Shown here: piece after piece, positions 37,638-47,193 of the stretch | Numbering within the stretch: the first letter of the stretch is position 1 | Layout: each line of letters starts with the position of its first letter | Assembly (NCBI RefSeq): GCF_014201655.1 | Contig: NZ_JACHEX010000005.1 | Coordinates: 62,001 to 126,000 of the forward strand | Source of the DNA: Thermosipho japonicus | GTDB lineage: Bacteria; Thermotogota; Thermotogae; Thermotogales; Fervidobacteriaceae | Direction: 5' to 3' | DNA: 64,000 bases | Translations under genes and position numbers: made by a program | The notes under the pieces: model-generated | Seen by the model: only the letters and a program-made list of their open reading frames with translations | Database searches by the model: none | Told to the model about the DNA's origin: nothing

Positions 37638-38396
37638 CTATAATATCAACTCCAATAAATCTCCAGTATTGAATTTTAATATATCATTTGCTCTATATTG
37701 ATTTGCAGCAATTTCAACATATCCAGTACTATCATTATGTATCAGTAATTGTCCTTTTTCAACTTCAGAATAATAATTTGCTATGGGAATTTCTATTCTC
37801 TTTCTATTTTTAACTATTGTAACTTTTTCAAAATCCTTAATCCAATCATAAGGAATATTTGTTTCAATATTTCCAAATTTATCAATATAAGCAATTTCTC
37901 CTCGAATATTATTCCCAGATTTTTTTGGTCTAATATATGGAAGAGTTCCATAGTTATACAATTGATCTCCAAGTTGTTCAAATTTTCCTAGGTGAATGTA
38001 TGCAGCAGCTGGAGAAAAAATATCTCTTCCATGAAAGGTTTGAGAATCTCCATAATAAAATTCTTTATTATTAAGCTCTCTTATCTCTATTGGTTTTTCA
38101 ATTTCAAAGGTAAGTGTAAATACACCATTATCCGGTCCTACAAAGTAATAGTTCTCAGTTTTTGCTGCTATAGCCTTTCTAGAACTTCCTACACCATAAT
38201 CAACCACACATAGGAAAATACTTCCCTTTGGAAAATGAATAAAAGAGCGCGAGAGGATGTACATTGCCTCTCGCACATTAAATGATGAAATATCATGAGT
38301 TAGATCTACTACCTCTACATTGGCAATTTTTCGCATAACCCCTTTGCAAATTCCAACATAATGAGATAAACCCCAATCAGTCATAAATACAATCAT
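37638..38396 (-). CDS. SAM hydroxide adenosyltransferase (DUF62 family)
   Basis: The 252-residue protein belongs to the SAM-dependent halogenase/hydroxide adenosyltransferase family: MTDWGLSHYVGICKGVM at the start, VVDLTHDIS, FPKGSIFLCVVDYGVGSSR (Asp and Arg of the catalytic region) and FHGRDIFSPAAAYIH (His). Most bacterial members hydrolyse SAM to adenosine and methionine. The usual second Asp in the first motif is His here. It starts 9 nt after the PFK paralogue, and its last bases carry the ribosome site of the ECF gene. Confidence 0.88.
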   Translation of the reverse strand: MIVFMTDWGLSHYVGICKGVMRKIANVEVVDLTHDISSFNVREAMYILSRSFIHFPKGSIFLCVVDYGVGSSRKAIAAKTENYYFVGPDNGVFTLTFEIEKPIEIRELNNKEFYYGDSQTFHGRDIFSPAAAYIHLGKFEQLGDQLYNYGTLPYIRPKKSGNNIRGEIAYIDKFGNIETNIPYDWIKDFEKVTIVKNRKRIEIPIANYYSEVEKGQLLIHNDSTGYVEIAANQYRANDILKFNTGDLLELIL

Positions 38397-38405
38397 ATTA
38401 TCACC

Positions 38406-39413
38406 TTAATAAAATAACTTGGTTAACTCCTTTAAATAATAATCTACAGGTCTGTAATTTAACATTGTCTCTGAATAAGGAATTTCAGTAATAGAAAACC
38501 CTTTTACACCAACTGCATGATAAACTTTTCCCATTTTTATCATTTCTATTGCATGTGCAGCCATCTGAGTTGCGATAATTCTATCCATTGCTGCTGGAGA
38601 TCCGCCTCTTTGTAAATAACCAAGATTAGTATATCTCCATTCAATCCCAAACTTTTCTTTTAATTTTTTTTCAATATACTTTCCAATAATTTCTGAAGAA
38701 CTTAACTTCTCAAATCCATCACACTCTTTCTTTATCTCTTCAGGTAATTCAACTCCAGATTCCACTACTATTAATGAAAATCTTTTTTTACCTTCATATC
38801 TTCTCTTTATAATTTCAATCAGTTCATCAAAGTTTGGTTTTTCAGCAGAAGTAATTATATAATCAGCTCCACCTGAAAGTCCTCCAATTGTAGCAATCCA
38901 GCCACCAGGTTTTCCCATTGTCTCAACTATCATAACCCTATGATGTGATTCAGCTGTAGAATGAAGAACATCCAATGCATTTTTAACATGCTCAACTGCA
39001 GTGAAAAAGCCTATAGAAAAATCAGTAAATGCTAAATCATTGTCAATCGTTGCGGGTACCAAAACTGAGGGAACTCCTATTTTCATCAAATTTATTGCTG
39101 CCTTTGCACCAAGTCTTCCTCCTAAAATAAGCAAGGATGAAATCCCATACTGTTCAACTTTTTCCTTAACTTTTTCCACATTTTTCTCAGGAACATATAG
39201 TGATGTTCCAAGCATAGTTCCACCTTGATGTAATATGTTTGATACATTAGGTCTCAATAAAACTTCTAAATCATCTCTCAATAACCCTTCAAATCCATCT
39301 TTTATTCCCATAACTTCAATATTTAGGTCTAACCCTCTAACTACAGCTGAACGTATTGCTGCATTTATACCTGGGGAATCATTTCCTACACATAATACAC
39401 CTACACGTCTCAT
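38406..39413 (-). CDS. Phosphofructokinase-family paralogue with altered nucleotide site
   Basis: The 335-residue protein keeps the PFK fold and fructose-6-phosphate features: NDSPGINAAIR, TIDNDLAFTD (122-131, catalytic Asp) and LGYLQRGGSP. However, the Mg-ATP loop GGDGS is GGRLGA at 98-103, so the metal-binding Asp is Arg100. The Arg at E. coli position 72 is Leu72, and the Arg of MGRHAG is Lys168. Pyrophosphate-dependent PFKs also keep GGD, so neither class fits. It lies 8 nt after hppA on the minus strand. It may be a regulatory or new-specificity paralogue. Confidence 0.75.
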   Translation of the reverse strand: MRRVGVLCVGNDSPGINAAIRSAVVRGLDLNIEVMGIKDGFEGLLRDDLEVLLRPNVSNILHQGGTMLGTSLYVPEKNVEKVKEKVEQYGISSLLILGGRLGAKAAINLMKIGVPSVLVPATIDNDLAFTDFSIGFFTAVEHVKNALDVLHSTAESHHRVMIVETMGKPGGWIATIGGLSGGADYIITSAEKPNFDELIEIIKRRYEGKKRFSLIVVESGVELPEEIKKECDGFEKLSSSEIIGKYIEKKLKEKFGIEWRYTNLGYLQRGGSPAAMDRIIATQMAAHAIEMIKMGKVYHAVGVKGFSITEIPYSETMLNYRPVDYYLKELTKLFY

Positions 39414-39420
39414 ATAATTA

Positions 39421-41367
39421 CTACCCCCTTACAATTGTCATTAATACTATTGATGTAATAGCCATTAATTTTATCAGTATATTAATCGAAGGTCCTGAAG
39501 TATCTTTATATGGATCTCCTACTGTATCTCCAACCACTGTCGCTTTATGCGCAAAGGAACCTTTACCTCCAAAATGTCCCTCTTCAACAAATTTCTTTGC
39601 ATTATCCCATGCTCCACCAGAATTAGCCATGAATATCGCCAACATAACTCCTGAGACTGTAGCTCCAATCAACAATCCACCAACACCTATTGAACCAAAA
39701 AGAAAATATAGTAATGTTGGTGAAAGAATAGCTAATACTGCAGGAAGTACCATTTTCTTTAATGCACCTTTAGTCGCAATTTGTATACATTTTTGATAAT
39801 CTGGTGTAGATTCACCACTTAATATTCCAGGAATTTCTTTTATTTGACGTCTAATTTCCTCAACCATATCATCTGCAGCATCACCAACAGCATGCATAGT
39901 TAACGCTGAAAAGAAGAATGGCAACATTCCACCAATTAAAGCACCTAAAAATAGATATGGATTACTCAAATCTACTGAGCTAACATTTGATATTGCGCTA
40001 AAGTTAGCAAATAACGCAAGTGCAGTAAGTGCTGCTGAACCAATTGCAAAGCCTTTACCCATAGCTGCAGTTGTATTACCAACAGCATCAAGAGAATCTG
40101 TAATATCCCTGACTTTAGGATCCAATCCTGCCATTTGTGCTATTCCACCAGCATTATCCGCTATTGGCCCATAAGCATCCACAGATAAACTTATACCTAA
40201 AGTAGAAAGCATGCCAACACCTGAAAGTGCAACACCAAAAAGTCCTAAAATTTTATATGACAGTACAACTGCAAGTGCTATTAACAAAGTTATAATAAAT
40301 GTTGACTCCATTCCAAGTGCAGTTCCACTAATTATTACATTTGCAGGGCCCATAGTTGACGTTTTTGCAAGATTTTCAACCTTTTTTCCTGAAGTATACC
40401 ACTCAGTAATCAACCCTATTAATAATCCAACAAAAACTCCAAAAAAGACCACATAAAAGATATTCAACCAATTTACTAAATAACTATATACAAATGTTGC
40501 TGTAAGTGTTAAAACGCCAGCAAAAATTGTTCCAAACCTCAAAGTTTTAGCAGGATCAGCAGATTTTTTTGCCCTCAATAAAGTTGTAACTATTCCAACA
40601 AGTGAAGATAATAATCCAAAAATTACAACAAACACAACTGAAGTAAAGCCTTTCTCTCCAAAAAATAAACTTCCAAGAACAATTGCAGAAAAAATTGATC
40701 CTACATATGACTCATACAAATCAGCACCCATTCCAGCAACATCACCAACGTTATCTCCAACATTATCAGCAATAACTGCTGGATTTCTAGGATCATCTTC
40801 TGGAAGATTCGCTTCAGTTTTTCCAACAATATCTGCTCCAACATCAGCGGCTTTAGTATAAATTCCACCACCAACTCTTGCAAACAATGCAACAAATGAT
40901 GCACCTAACGAATAATAACTTATTAATTCAATATCTTTTGTAACATAATATGTCAAAGAAAGTCCTAAAATTCCAAGCGTGGATACAGTTAATCCCATAA
41001 CGGCTCCACCAGAAAATGAAACACTTAAAGCTTCACCTAAACTTTTGGTTGCTGCCCAAGCAGTTCTTGCATTTGCTCTTGTAGCAATAGCCATTCCAAA
41101 ATAACCTGCCAAAACAGAAAAGGCTGAACCTATAAGTAAGGCAATACTTGCCTTAATACCCACTATAAAATAGAAAAATATAGCTAGAGCAAAAATAACT
41201 GGAAAAAATACTTTGTATTCCTGCAGTAGGAAGGACTTTGCACCCTTTTGAATAATCTCTGATAGCTGAGTTGTCCTCTCATTTCCTGAGGATTTTTCCA
41301 AGATTTTAAAAGCAAGAATCAAAATAAAAACAACTGAAATTGCTCCAGTTATCAAAAAATAAGCCAA
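39421..41367 (-). CDS. hppA: Membrane-bound K+-dependent Na+-pumping pyrophosphatase
   Basis: The 648-residue protein has about 16 membrane helices and the pyrophosphatase motifs DVGADIVGKTE, EDDPRNPAVIADNVGDNVGDVAGMGADLYES and GDTVGDPYKDTSGPS. The GNTTAAMGKGFAIGSA segment has Ala where K+-independent enzymes have Lys, which marks the K+-dependent subfamily. Thermotogota members pump Na+. It hydrolyses cytoplasmic PPi. The start is TTG 41367 behind GGGGTGAG. It precedes the PFK paralogue, so the two may be co-regulated. Confidence 0.92.
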   Translation of the reverse strand: MAYFLITGAISVVFILILAFKILEKSSGNERTTQLSEIIQKGAKSFLLQEYKVFFPVIFALAIFFYFIVGIKASIALLIGSAFSVLAGYFGMAIATRANARTAWAATKSLGEALSVSFSGGAVMGLTVSTLGILGLSLTYYVTKDIELISYYSLGASFVALFARVGGGIYTKAADVGADIVGKTEANLPEDDPRNPAVIADNVGDNVGDVAGMGADLYESYVGSIFSAIVLGSLFFGEKGFTSVVFVVIFGLLSSLVGIVTTLLRAKKSADPAKTLRFGTIFAGVLTLTATFVYSYLVNWLNIFYVVFFGVFVGLLIGLITEWYTSGKKVENLAKTSTMGPANVIISGTALGMESTFIITLLIALAVVLSYKILGLFGVALSGVGMLSTLGISLSVDAYGPIADNAGGIAQMAGLDPKVRDITDSLDAVGNTTAAMGKGFAIGSAALTALALFANFSAISNVSSVDLSNPYLFLGALIGGMLPFFFSALTMHAVGDAADDMVEEIRRQIKEIPGILSGESTPDYQKCIQIATKGALKKMVLPAVLAILSPTLLYFLFGSIGVGGLLIGATVSGVMLAIFMANSGGAWDNAKKFVEEGHFGGKGSFAHKATVVGDTVGDPYKDTSGPSINILIKLMAITSIVLMTIVRG

Positions 41368-41389
41368 AATCTCACCCCTTTAGATAAAG

Positions 41390-41413
41390 TTGAGGGCCTC
41401 CAAAAGCCCTCAA
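41390..41413. repeat. Hairpin between secF and hppA
   Basis: TTGAGGGC (41390-41397) and GCCCTCAA (41406-41413) form a perfect 8-bp stem with an 8-nt loop. On the minus strand it lies after the secF stop but is followed only by CTTTATC, so it is a weak terminator at best. It may be an RNA processing or partial termination element separating sec genes from hppA. Confidence 0.5.
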
Positions 41414-41430
41414 TTTAACTTATTTTTTAT

Positions 41431-42339
41431 TCACTTTTTTATCCATCTTATCACAATTGGGCTTGCTATATATAGGGATGAATATGTTCCAACTATAGTA
41501 CCGATTGTCATACCAAACGCGAATGGTTTTATACTATTTCCTGAGAACAACAATAGTATAAATATTACTATGAAAGTTGTCAAGGATGTATTTATAGTTC
41601 TCTTAATAACTTGATTAATACTATTATTCACCAATGTTTCAATAGTACTACCACGTGATCTTCTTAAATTTTCCCTGATTCTATCGTAAACAACTATAGT
41701 ATCGTTTAAAGAATAACCTATCAAGGTTAAAACGGCTGCCACTGCCGCAACATTTAATTCATAGTTAAAGAATGAATAAAATCCTAAAGTTATGATAACA
41801 TCATGTATCAATGCAACTACTGCACCTACACCAAAGACAAACTGGAATCTTAAAGTTATGTAAATTAAAAGTGCAAGTAATGTAAATACAATTGCTTTCC
41901 AAGTAAGATTCTTAATCTCTTGCGCTGCATAACCACTTGTTTCGTTAAATCCAATTACCTCTGCTGTATAATTATTATTCTTAAATGCTTCAACTATTTT
42001 TTGGCTAAGTACAGATTTTTCTTCTCCAGTGTAAACTTTTAATTCTCCATTTTCATCTTTTGGTGAAACTACAATTGAAAACTTAGAAATTCCTTTTGGA
42101 TCATCAACGCTTTTTATTTGGGTAATTCTGGCATTTTCAAACTCAGGTGCCAGGTTCTTTATTATTTGTCTAACGTCTGATTCACTAACTTCTGCATTTA
42201 CTTTTAAAATTATTTCCGAGCCACCTAAAAATTCAACACCAAAGTTAAAACCTTTAGTAAAAATACTTATCAGAGATGCCACTACTAAAATTAGTGAAAT
42301 TACTATAAATATTTTTCTTTTTCCAACGAAATCAATCAT
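41431..42339 (-). CDS. secF: Protein translocase subunit SecF
   Basis: The 302-residue protein has an N-terminal membrane segment, the FNFGVEFLGGSEIILK motif of the first periplasmic region, and a five-helix bundle with AAVAAVLTLIGYSLNDTIVVYDRIREN. SecDF uses ion motive force to assist protein export. It starts in a 4-nt overlap with secD. The C-terminus ends with IASPIVIRWIKK. Confidence 0.95.
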   Translation of the reverse strand: MIDFVGKRKIFIVISLILVVASLISIFTKGFNFGVEFLGGSEIILKVNAEVSESDVRQIIKNLAPEFENARITQIKSVDDPKGISKFSIVVSPKDENGELKVYTGEEKSVLSQKIVEAFKNNNYTAEVIGFNETSGYAAQEIKNLTWKAIVFTLLALLIYITLRFQFVFGVGAVVALIHDVIITLGFYSFFNYELNVAAVAAVLTLIGYSLNDTIVVYDRIRENLRRSRGSTIETLVNNSINQVIKRTINTSLTTFIVIFILLLFSGNSIKPFAFGMTIGTIVGTYSSLYIASPIVIRWIKK

Positions 42340-43769
42340 GCCCTGGCACCTCCCTTGCTAGCACCTTTAACTTTAATTGCTCCAGAGAATAATTCAAGGA
42401 AAAATCTTGAAACAACAAGGTTAACAAACAAACTACCAAGAACACCAATAATTAACGTTATAGCAAAACCTTTCACTGTTCCTGTACCAAAATAATACAA
42501 GAACAAACCAGCTATAATTGTAGTTAAATTAGCATCAAACAAAGTTATAAATGATTTTGAAAATGCAGTTGAAATTGCTGCTTTTACAGAACTTCCTCTT
42601 CTGATCTCTTCCTTAATTCTTTCATAAATAATTATATTTCCATCGACAGTAGTACCAATTGTCAAAATGATACCTGCAATTCCAGGTAATGTAAGTATTG
42701 AACCAGTTGCAGCTAAAATTCCAAGTAATAAGAAAGTATTATATAAAAGTGCAATATCAGCTACAATTCCCATTACTCCATAGAATATTATCATGTAGAT
42801 TAAAACTAATATAATTCCAATTATACCTGCCTTGAGAGAAGCTGAAACAATATCTGCTCCTAAAAGAGGTGCAACCCATCCAGATGAAACCTTTTCAAGT
42901 CTTGCTGGCAACGCACCACTTTTTAATATAGCAGCAAGTTGTTTTGCTTCATCAAGTGTAAAATTACCTTTAATTAAAGCACTTCCATCTGTAATTTTTG
43001 CTGTAACAAACCCAGCAAATTGCACTCTATCATCCAAAACTATCGCAAGTCTTTTTTTCAAAGCTTGCTGGTATGCTACACCACCTTGGTTAATTAAGTC
43101 TTCTGGAACATATAATTTTTCCGTAATTCTTTTAAAAACGTCTGCATACTGCTTATCCAATTTGAATGTTACAACATAACCTGCAACATTATTTCTATCA
43201 ACTTGTGGAATTGCTTCTACTATTTTTGGAGAAACAAGTTTCAAATTAGAAATATTTGCTATTTCCTTTTTTACCAAGTACCAAGTTTTGCCCTCTCTAT
43301 CAAGTAGCCATTCTGCCTTTTCCCTTTTTGCTTCATTTATAAGATTTGGATCAATATTTGGATCTGATGTTGTAGAATCAATAACTTGACCAAACCAAAG
43401 AAGTCCTGTAGAACCTATCAATTGTTCTGCACGGGCTGTATCAGTAGCTCCAGGAATTTCTACAATTATAAATGTATTTTCCTCACGAAATGTTTGTTTT
43501 ACAACCGCTTCCGTATAATTTGCCATATCAAGTCTGTTTCTTAAAACGGTCCAAACATCTTCTGCTACTTGTGAAGGATTCTCAACTGATTTATCAATAT
43601 CTACTTTATATTCAATTCTGGCTCCACCACTTATGTCAAGTCCAAGTTTTATTCTACTGAAAAGACTTGCAAGTCCCTTGTATCCTTCACTTGTTGGCCA
43701 GAGCAGCGAAAGAAAAGCAAGTGCGATAACGATAAGTGTAATAATTCCCCTAACTTTGTTATCTTTCAT
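42336..43769 (-). CDS. secD: Protein translocase subunit SecD
   Basis: The 477-residue protein has the N-terminal helix, a LGLDISGGARIEYKVD motif, the large periplasmic P1 domain and the TTVDGNIIIYERIKEEIRRG segment in the membrane bundle. It works with SecF and YajC at the SecYEG channel. It starts about 18 nt after yajC, giving the standard yajC-secD-secF order. Confidence 0.95.
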   Translation of the reverse strand: MKDNKVRGIITLIVIALAFLSLLWPTSEGYKGLASLFSRIKLGLDISGGARIEYKVDIDKSVENPSQVAEDVWTVLRNRLDMANYTEAVVKQTFREENTFIIVEIPGATDTARAEQLIGSTGLLWFGQVIDSTTSDPNIDPNLINEAKREKAEWLLDREGKTWYLVKKEIANISNLKLVSPKIVEAIPQVDRNNVAGYVVTFKLDKQYADVFKRITEKLYVPEDLINQGGVAYQQALKKRLAIVLDDRVQFAGFVTAKITDGSALIKGNFTLDEAKQLAAILKSGALPARLEKVSSGWVAPLLGADIVSASLKAGIIGIILVLIYMIIFYGVMGIVADIALLYNTFLLLGILAATGSILTLPGIAGIILTIGTTVDGNIIIYERIKEEIRRGSSVKAAISTAFSKSFITLFDANLTTIIAGLFLYYFGTGTVKGFAITLIIGVLGSLFVNLVVSRFFLELFSGAIKVKGASKGGARA

Positions 43770-43787
43770 CTCATTACCTCCCCTGGC

Positions 43788-44180
43788 TTATTCTTTATTG
43801 TCTTCTTGACTAGATTTAGAATTTTCTTCTGTTTTATTTTTATTTTTCAAAACTTTTGAAATATATACTTTTGCTACTTCAAGTTCGGTAGTATTACTTG
43901 TCTTTATTTTCAAAGTGTCTTTTTTTACATCTATGACTTTTCCAACAATACCACCAGAGGTTATAATTGTATCTCCTCTCTTAATTTCAGAAATCATCTT
44001 TTTAAATTCTTTTTCACGCTTTCTTTGTGGTAGAATTACCAAAAAATACATCATTACAAAAAAGATCAATAAAAGAAACAACATTTGAAATAATCCACCT
44101 GCAGCACTTGGAGCAGCAGCTGTTGCACCACCCGTGCTTGCTGATGGATCAGGGACACCTGAATAAACAATATTTGCCAT
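43788..44180 (-). CDS. yajC: Preprotein translocase subunit YajC
   Basis: This 130-residue protein has one hydrophobic segment (FQMLFLLLIFFVMMYFLVILP) followed by QRKREKEFKKMISEIKRGDTIITSGGIVGKV, the family signature. An Ala/Ser/Gly-rich N-terminal tail and an acidic C-terminal tail extend it. It is the accessory SecDF partner and lies directly before secD. Confidence 0.94.
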   Translation of the reverse strand: MANIVYSGVPDPSASTGGATAAAPSAAGGLFQMLFLLLIFFVMMYFLVILPQRKREKEFKKMISEIKRGDTIITSGGIVGKVIDVKKDTLKIKTSNTTELEVAKVYISKVLKNKNKTEENSKSSQEDNKE

Positions 44181-44198
44181 AAAAACACCTCCTGTATT

Positions 44199-45023
44199 TT
44201 AAAAATTCATTTTTTCTGCTGATTTTACAACATGTTCCATTAATAATGCAGTAGTTATCCTACCAACACCTCCTGGGACAGGTGTAACTTTTGCAATTTC
44301 AGATACTTCTTCCTTCACATCTCCTACTATTTTCCCATCAACTACATTTATTCCAACATCGATAACAATTGAATCAGCGTTTACCATTTCTTTGGTTACA
44401 AGTCCTGCTTTTCCAGCAGCTGCAACAATAATATCAGCGTTTCTAGTAATTTCTGCAAGATTTTTTGTTTTTGTATGACATACAGTCACTGTTGCACTTC
44501 TATCTCTTCTTAAAAGCATTGTTGCTAGAGGTTTTCCAACAGTTGTACTTCTTCCAATAATTACAACATTTTTACCCGTAATTTCTGTAACATTTTCTAA
44601 AATCTTTACTACTGCTTCAGCAGTACATGGAGCAAAAAACTCATTTCCATACATTAACATTCCAAGATTATACGGATGTCTTCCCTCAATATCTTTTTCA
44701 GGAGACAGATTTTCAAAAACCAACATTTCATCTAATTCGGGTAAAGGATGAGTTACAAAAATCCCATTAACACTTTTATCTTCAGATAAATTCCTCAATT
44801 TTTCTAACACTTCACTTGAATTAGAAGCCTCAAAAATTTCGTAATCTAGCCCAAACCTTTTTGCCGCTTTCTCTTGACTTTTCAAATAACTTATTGTTGA
44901 AGGATCTGGCTTATAAGTTACTGCAACCAATTTTGGTACTTTTTTTAACTTAGACATGCGGTCCATGATTGAATTTTTAATTTCAGAATATAATGGCTTA
45001 ACATCAATTAACAATTTGCTCAT
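44199..45023 (-). CDS. folD: FolD-like methylenetetrahydrofolate dehydrogenase with altered active site
   Basis: The 274-residue protein keeps the FolD fold and NADP site: EKDIEGRHPYNLG, VIIGRSTTVGKPLATMLL, CHTKT and VIDVGINVVDG. The catalytic YxxxK motif is Y46-L-K-S-Q50, so the cyclohydrolase lysine is Gln. The usual VQLPLP is VTHPLP (Thr91-His92), and KDVDG is KDIEG. Activity may be limited to the dehydrogenase or otherwise changed. A GGGGG lies against the ATG at 45023, so a start at TTG 45014 is also possible. It lies between yajC and the DRTGG gene. Confidence 0.85.
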   Translation of the reverse strand: MSKLLIDVKPLYSEIKNSIMDRMSKLKKVPKLVAVTYKPDPSTISYLKSQEKAAKRFGLDYEIFEASNSSEVLEKLRNLSEDKSVNGIFVTHPLPELDEMLVFENLSPEKDIEGRHPYNLGMLMYGNEFFAPCTAEAVVKILENVTEITGKNVVIIGRSTTVGKPLATMLLRRDRSATVTVCHTKTKNLAEITRNADIIVAAAGKAGLVTKEMVNADSIVIDVGINVVDGKIVGDVKEEVSEIAKVTPVPGGVGRITTALLMEHVVKSAEKMNF

Positions 45024-45040
45024 CCCCCTTGAGTACTGTT

Positions 45041-45391
45041 TTAAAATTTATTTATTGGTTTAAGACCATGCTTATATAAAATACCACAGGTTTCAAACAT
45101 GCCATATTTTGTAAGGATCAAACTTATACCGTTTAATTCTGCTATTTTTATAGTCTCAGGCATTATCTCTCTATTTCTGACAATAATTACCGCTGGTATT
45201 CCTACAACACTTGCAGTTCTTACGCACTGAGGGCTTGCAAGCCCTGTTACAAGCAATGAACCTTCCTCACCAAATGCTAATACATCACTCATTAAATCAG
45301 ATGCAGCAACTTTTTCAACTTCAATATTTTCTATTCCATTATCAACAATTAGTTTAGCATTTAAAAGATTTATAATCTCTTTTAATTTCAT
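45041..45391 (-). CDS. DRTGG-domain protein
   Basis: This 116-residue protein has the DRTGG-type fold: KLKEIINLLNAKLIV at the start, VEKVAASDLMSDVLAFGEEGSLLVTGLASPQCVRTASVVGIPAVIIV in the core and LTKYGMFETCGILYKHGL at the end. DRTGG modules occur near CBS domains, AcK-type kinases and PTA proteins, and the small stand-alone members in Thermotogota and Clostridia are often encoded near redox or metabolic genes. A precise function cannot be named. It shares one base with the thyX stop (TAATG). Confidence 0.72.
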   Translation of the reverse strand: MKLKEIINLLNAKLIVDNGIENIEVEKVAASDLMSDVLAFGEEGSLLVTGLASPQCVRTASVVGIPAVIIVRNREIMPETIKIAELNGISLILTKYGMFETCGILYKHGLKPINKF

Positions 45392-46077
45392 TATTCCCCC
45401 CCTTTTAGCAAATCACCTTTATACGCAAACTTTAAAAATGCTTCAAAAGTCCAAGGACATTTTTCTCTAAAAATATTTGCAATATTCAACGCATATTGCT
45501 GTATTTCCCACTGAGCATGAGAATCCGCTCTAAGATTTAAAAAGTTCATCAAACTTCTTGCATTAACGGTCCAATAAAATTGTGTATACGAAGACATTGG
45601 AAGAACAATTCTTGCCATTTCTCTTGCTACACCCATTTCTAAAAGCTCTTTATACACTTTATATGAATTTTCTATTGAAGATTCTATTAAATCTAAAGCC
45701 TTTTGTTTTAACTGTTCATCATCAACTCTTATAGCTTTTTGTTTATCTTCAACTACGTTTTTTCTTACATGATCTGGGATATAAAATTCATCCTTAAGTT
45801 CTGTATACCTTAAGCTTGCTTCATTAAAAGATCCAATCCTATGCCTAAACCATTGCCTTGCTACAAAAATAGGCGCTTTTACATGAAATGTAAAAACTAT
45901 ATGCTCAAATGGTGTTTCATGCCCATGCTCCATAAGATAAAATATAAGATTTCTATCTTTTTCAGGTGTCTTAATACCTTTTCCATAAGAAACACGAGCA
46001 GCTTTAACAGCTGCATAATCATCTCCCATCATATCCACAAGCCTTAAAAATCCCTTATCTAGTATCTTGTATTCCAA
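45391..46077 (-). CDS. thyX: Flavin-dependent thymidylate synthase
   Basis: The 228-residue enzyme makes dTMP with methylenetetrahydrofolate and FAD. The ThyX motif is seen at residues 77-91: [15 protein letters not shown], matching RHRxxSxNExSxR. The HETPFEH block and a late [12 protein letters not shown] segment are also conserved. The start is TTG 46077, which follows GGAGGTG and overlaps rnhB by 23 nt. Its neighbour folD may supply or recycle the folate cofactor. Confidence 0.96.
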   Translation of the reverse strand: MEYKILDKGFLRLVDMMGDDYAAVKAARVSYGKGIKTPEKDRNLIFYLMEHGHETPFEHIVFTFHVKAPIFVARQWFRHRIGSFNEASLRYTELKDEFYIPDHVRKNVVEDKQKAIRVDDEQLKQKALDLIESSIENSYKVYKELLEMGVAREMARIVLPMSSYTQFYWTVNARSLMNFLNLRADSHAQWEIQQYALNIANIFREKCPWTFEAFLKFAYKGDLLKGGE

Positions 46078-46720
46078 AAAGAGGCACCTCCATTTTGCTA
46101 ATTATTTTTTCATACCTTTCTTCATCTATCATACCACTTTTATACCATTCTTCAAGTTGAGTTATACTTAATAATTCCATAACAGGTTTATAAGTCAATC
46201 TATGCAAGGGAGTCAACCCATGTTCTTTAATTAATTTTAAATGAAGTTGCGTTGGATAGCCTTTATGCTTCTCTAGCTTATAACTTGAAAACTTTTTTGC
46301 ATATGAAACAATTATCCTATCTCTAACTACTTTAGCTAATATTGATGCAGCAGAAATTTCCTTTACTAATGAATCGCCTTTCACAATACATTTAAAAGGA
46401 AATTTCAAATTTAAATTTTTTCCATCAACAAATGCTATATCAAAATCTACCTTTTTCTTTAATTTTTCTAAAGCCCTATTCATAGCAATTTCTGTAGCAT
46501 GCAAAATATTATATTTATCAATCTCATCAGCAGTTGCAATCGAAATTGCAAAATAGCTTTTTTTAATTATTTCCAAAAACAACTTCTCACGTTTTCTGCT
46601 TGTAAGTTTTTTAGAATCATCTAGTCCATCAATTTCTTCATTTAAAACTACTGCAGCTGCTACAACAGGGCCAAACAATGGACCTCTTCCTGCCTCATCA
46701 ACACCTGCAACTACCATCAT
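46055..46720 (-). CDS. rnhB: Ribonuclease HII
   Basis: The 221-residue nuclease cleaves RNA in RNA/DNA hybrids. It has [20 protein letters not shown] with the first acidic residues, the [11 protein letters not shown] segment, FVDGKNL, the [12 protein letters not shown] helix and a later KHKGYPT strand. It starts in an ATGA overlap with the small membrane-anchored gene. A second ATG follows immediately and could equally be the start. Confidence 0.95.
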   Translation of the reverse strand: MMVVAGVDEAGRGPLFGPVVAAAVVLNEEIDGLDDSKKLTSRKREKLFLEIIKKSYFAISIATADEIDKYNILHATEIAMNRALEKLKKKVDFDIAFVDGKNLNLKFPFKCIVKGDSLVKEISAASILAKVVRDRIIVSYAKKFSSYKLEKHKGYPTQLHLKLIKEHGLTPLHRLTYKPVMELLSITQLEEWYKSGMIDEERYEKIISKMEVPLFGIQDTR

Positions 46721-47193
46721 TGAATCATCCCATAAACTTTATTAATATATTCAAAGAATTCTTTAGAATTATTCCCTGTTATTACAAACAACCAATTTCC
46801 TTTCCACCACGTAATAACATTAAGGTCTTCAAACTTTGTTTGCAAATAACCTCTATCAAATAAACTAAATTTAAAATAATTAATTTTCAGAATACTTCCA
46901 AATGTCTTTATCAATCTATTCCAGTCATTTTTAGTAAGTTTTTCATCTTCATATTTAAATACGTAAAACATTCCATCAAAGTTTTTAAATACTCCATACA
47001 TTCCTCTATTTAGCTGCACACCATACAAAGAATTTATCTTTCCTGCCTCTACCAACGGATATTCAAAGCTATCTAATAAACTAATTGCACTCTTTAATGA
47101 AAAACTACCAGGCAAAGAAGGTGTTTTAATTATTAAAGTACAGCTAAATGCTATTAATAGCACTAAAACTATTGCTACTAAAAGTTTTCCCAT
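46717..47193 (-). CDS. Hypothetical membrane-anchored or secreted protein
   Basis: The 158-residue protein has an N-terminal hydrophobic segment ([21 protein letters not shown]) with a Cys at residue 18 that could be a lipobox-like site, although the context is not a clear LxxC. The rest is soluble, aromatic-rich and shows no motif I know. It lies between the lipase-like gene and rnhB and is translationally coupled to both. The function is unknown. Confidence 0.6.
   Translation of the reverse strand: MGKLLVAIVLVLLIAFSCTLIIKTPSLPGSFSLKSAISLLDSFEYPLVEAGKINSLYGVQLNRGMYGVFKNFDGMFYVFKYEDEKLTKNDWNRLIKTFGSILKINYFKFSLFDRGYLQTKFEDLNVITWWKGNWLFVITGNNSKEFFEYINKVYGMIQ

Noticed and set aside
40701-40904. 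Overlapping minus-strand frame inside hppA
   Set aside because: It is a second frame of the hppA gene, rich in Leu and His, with no start signal.
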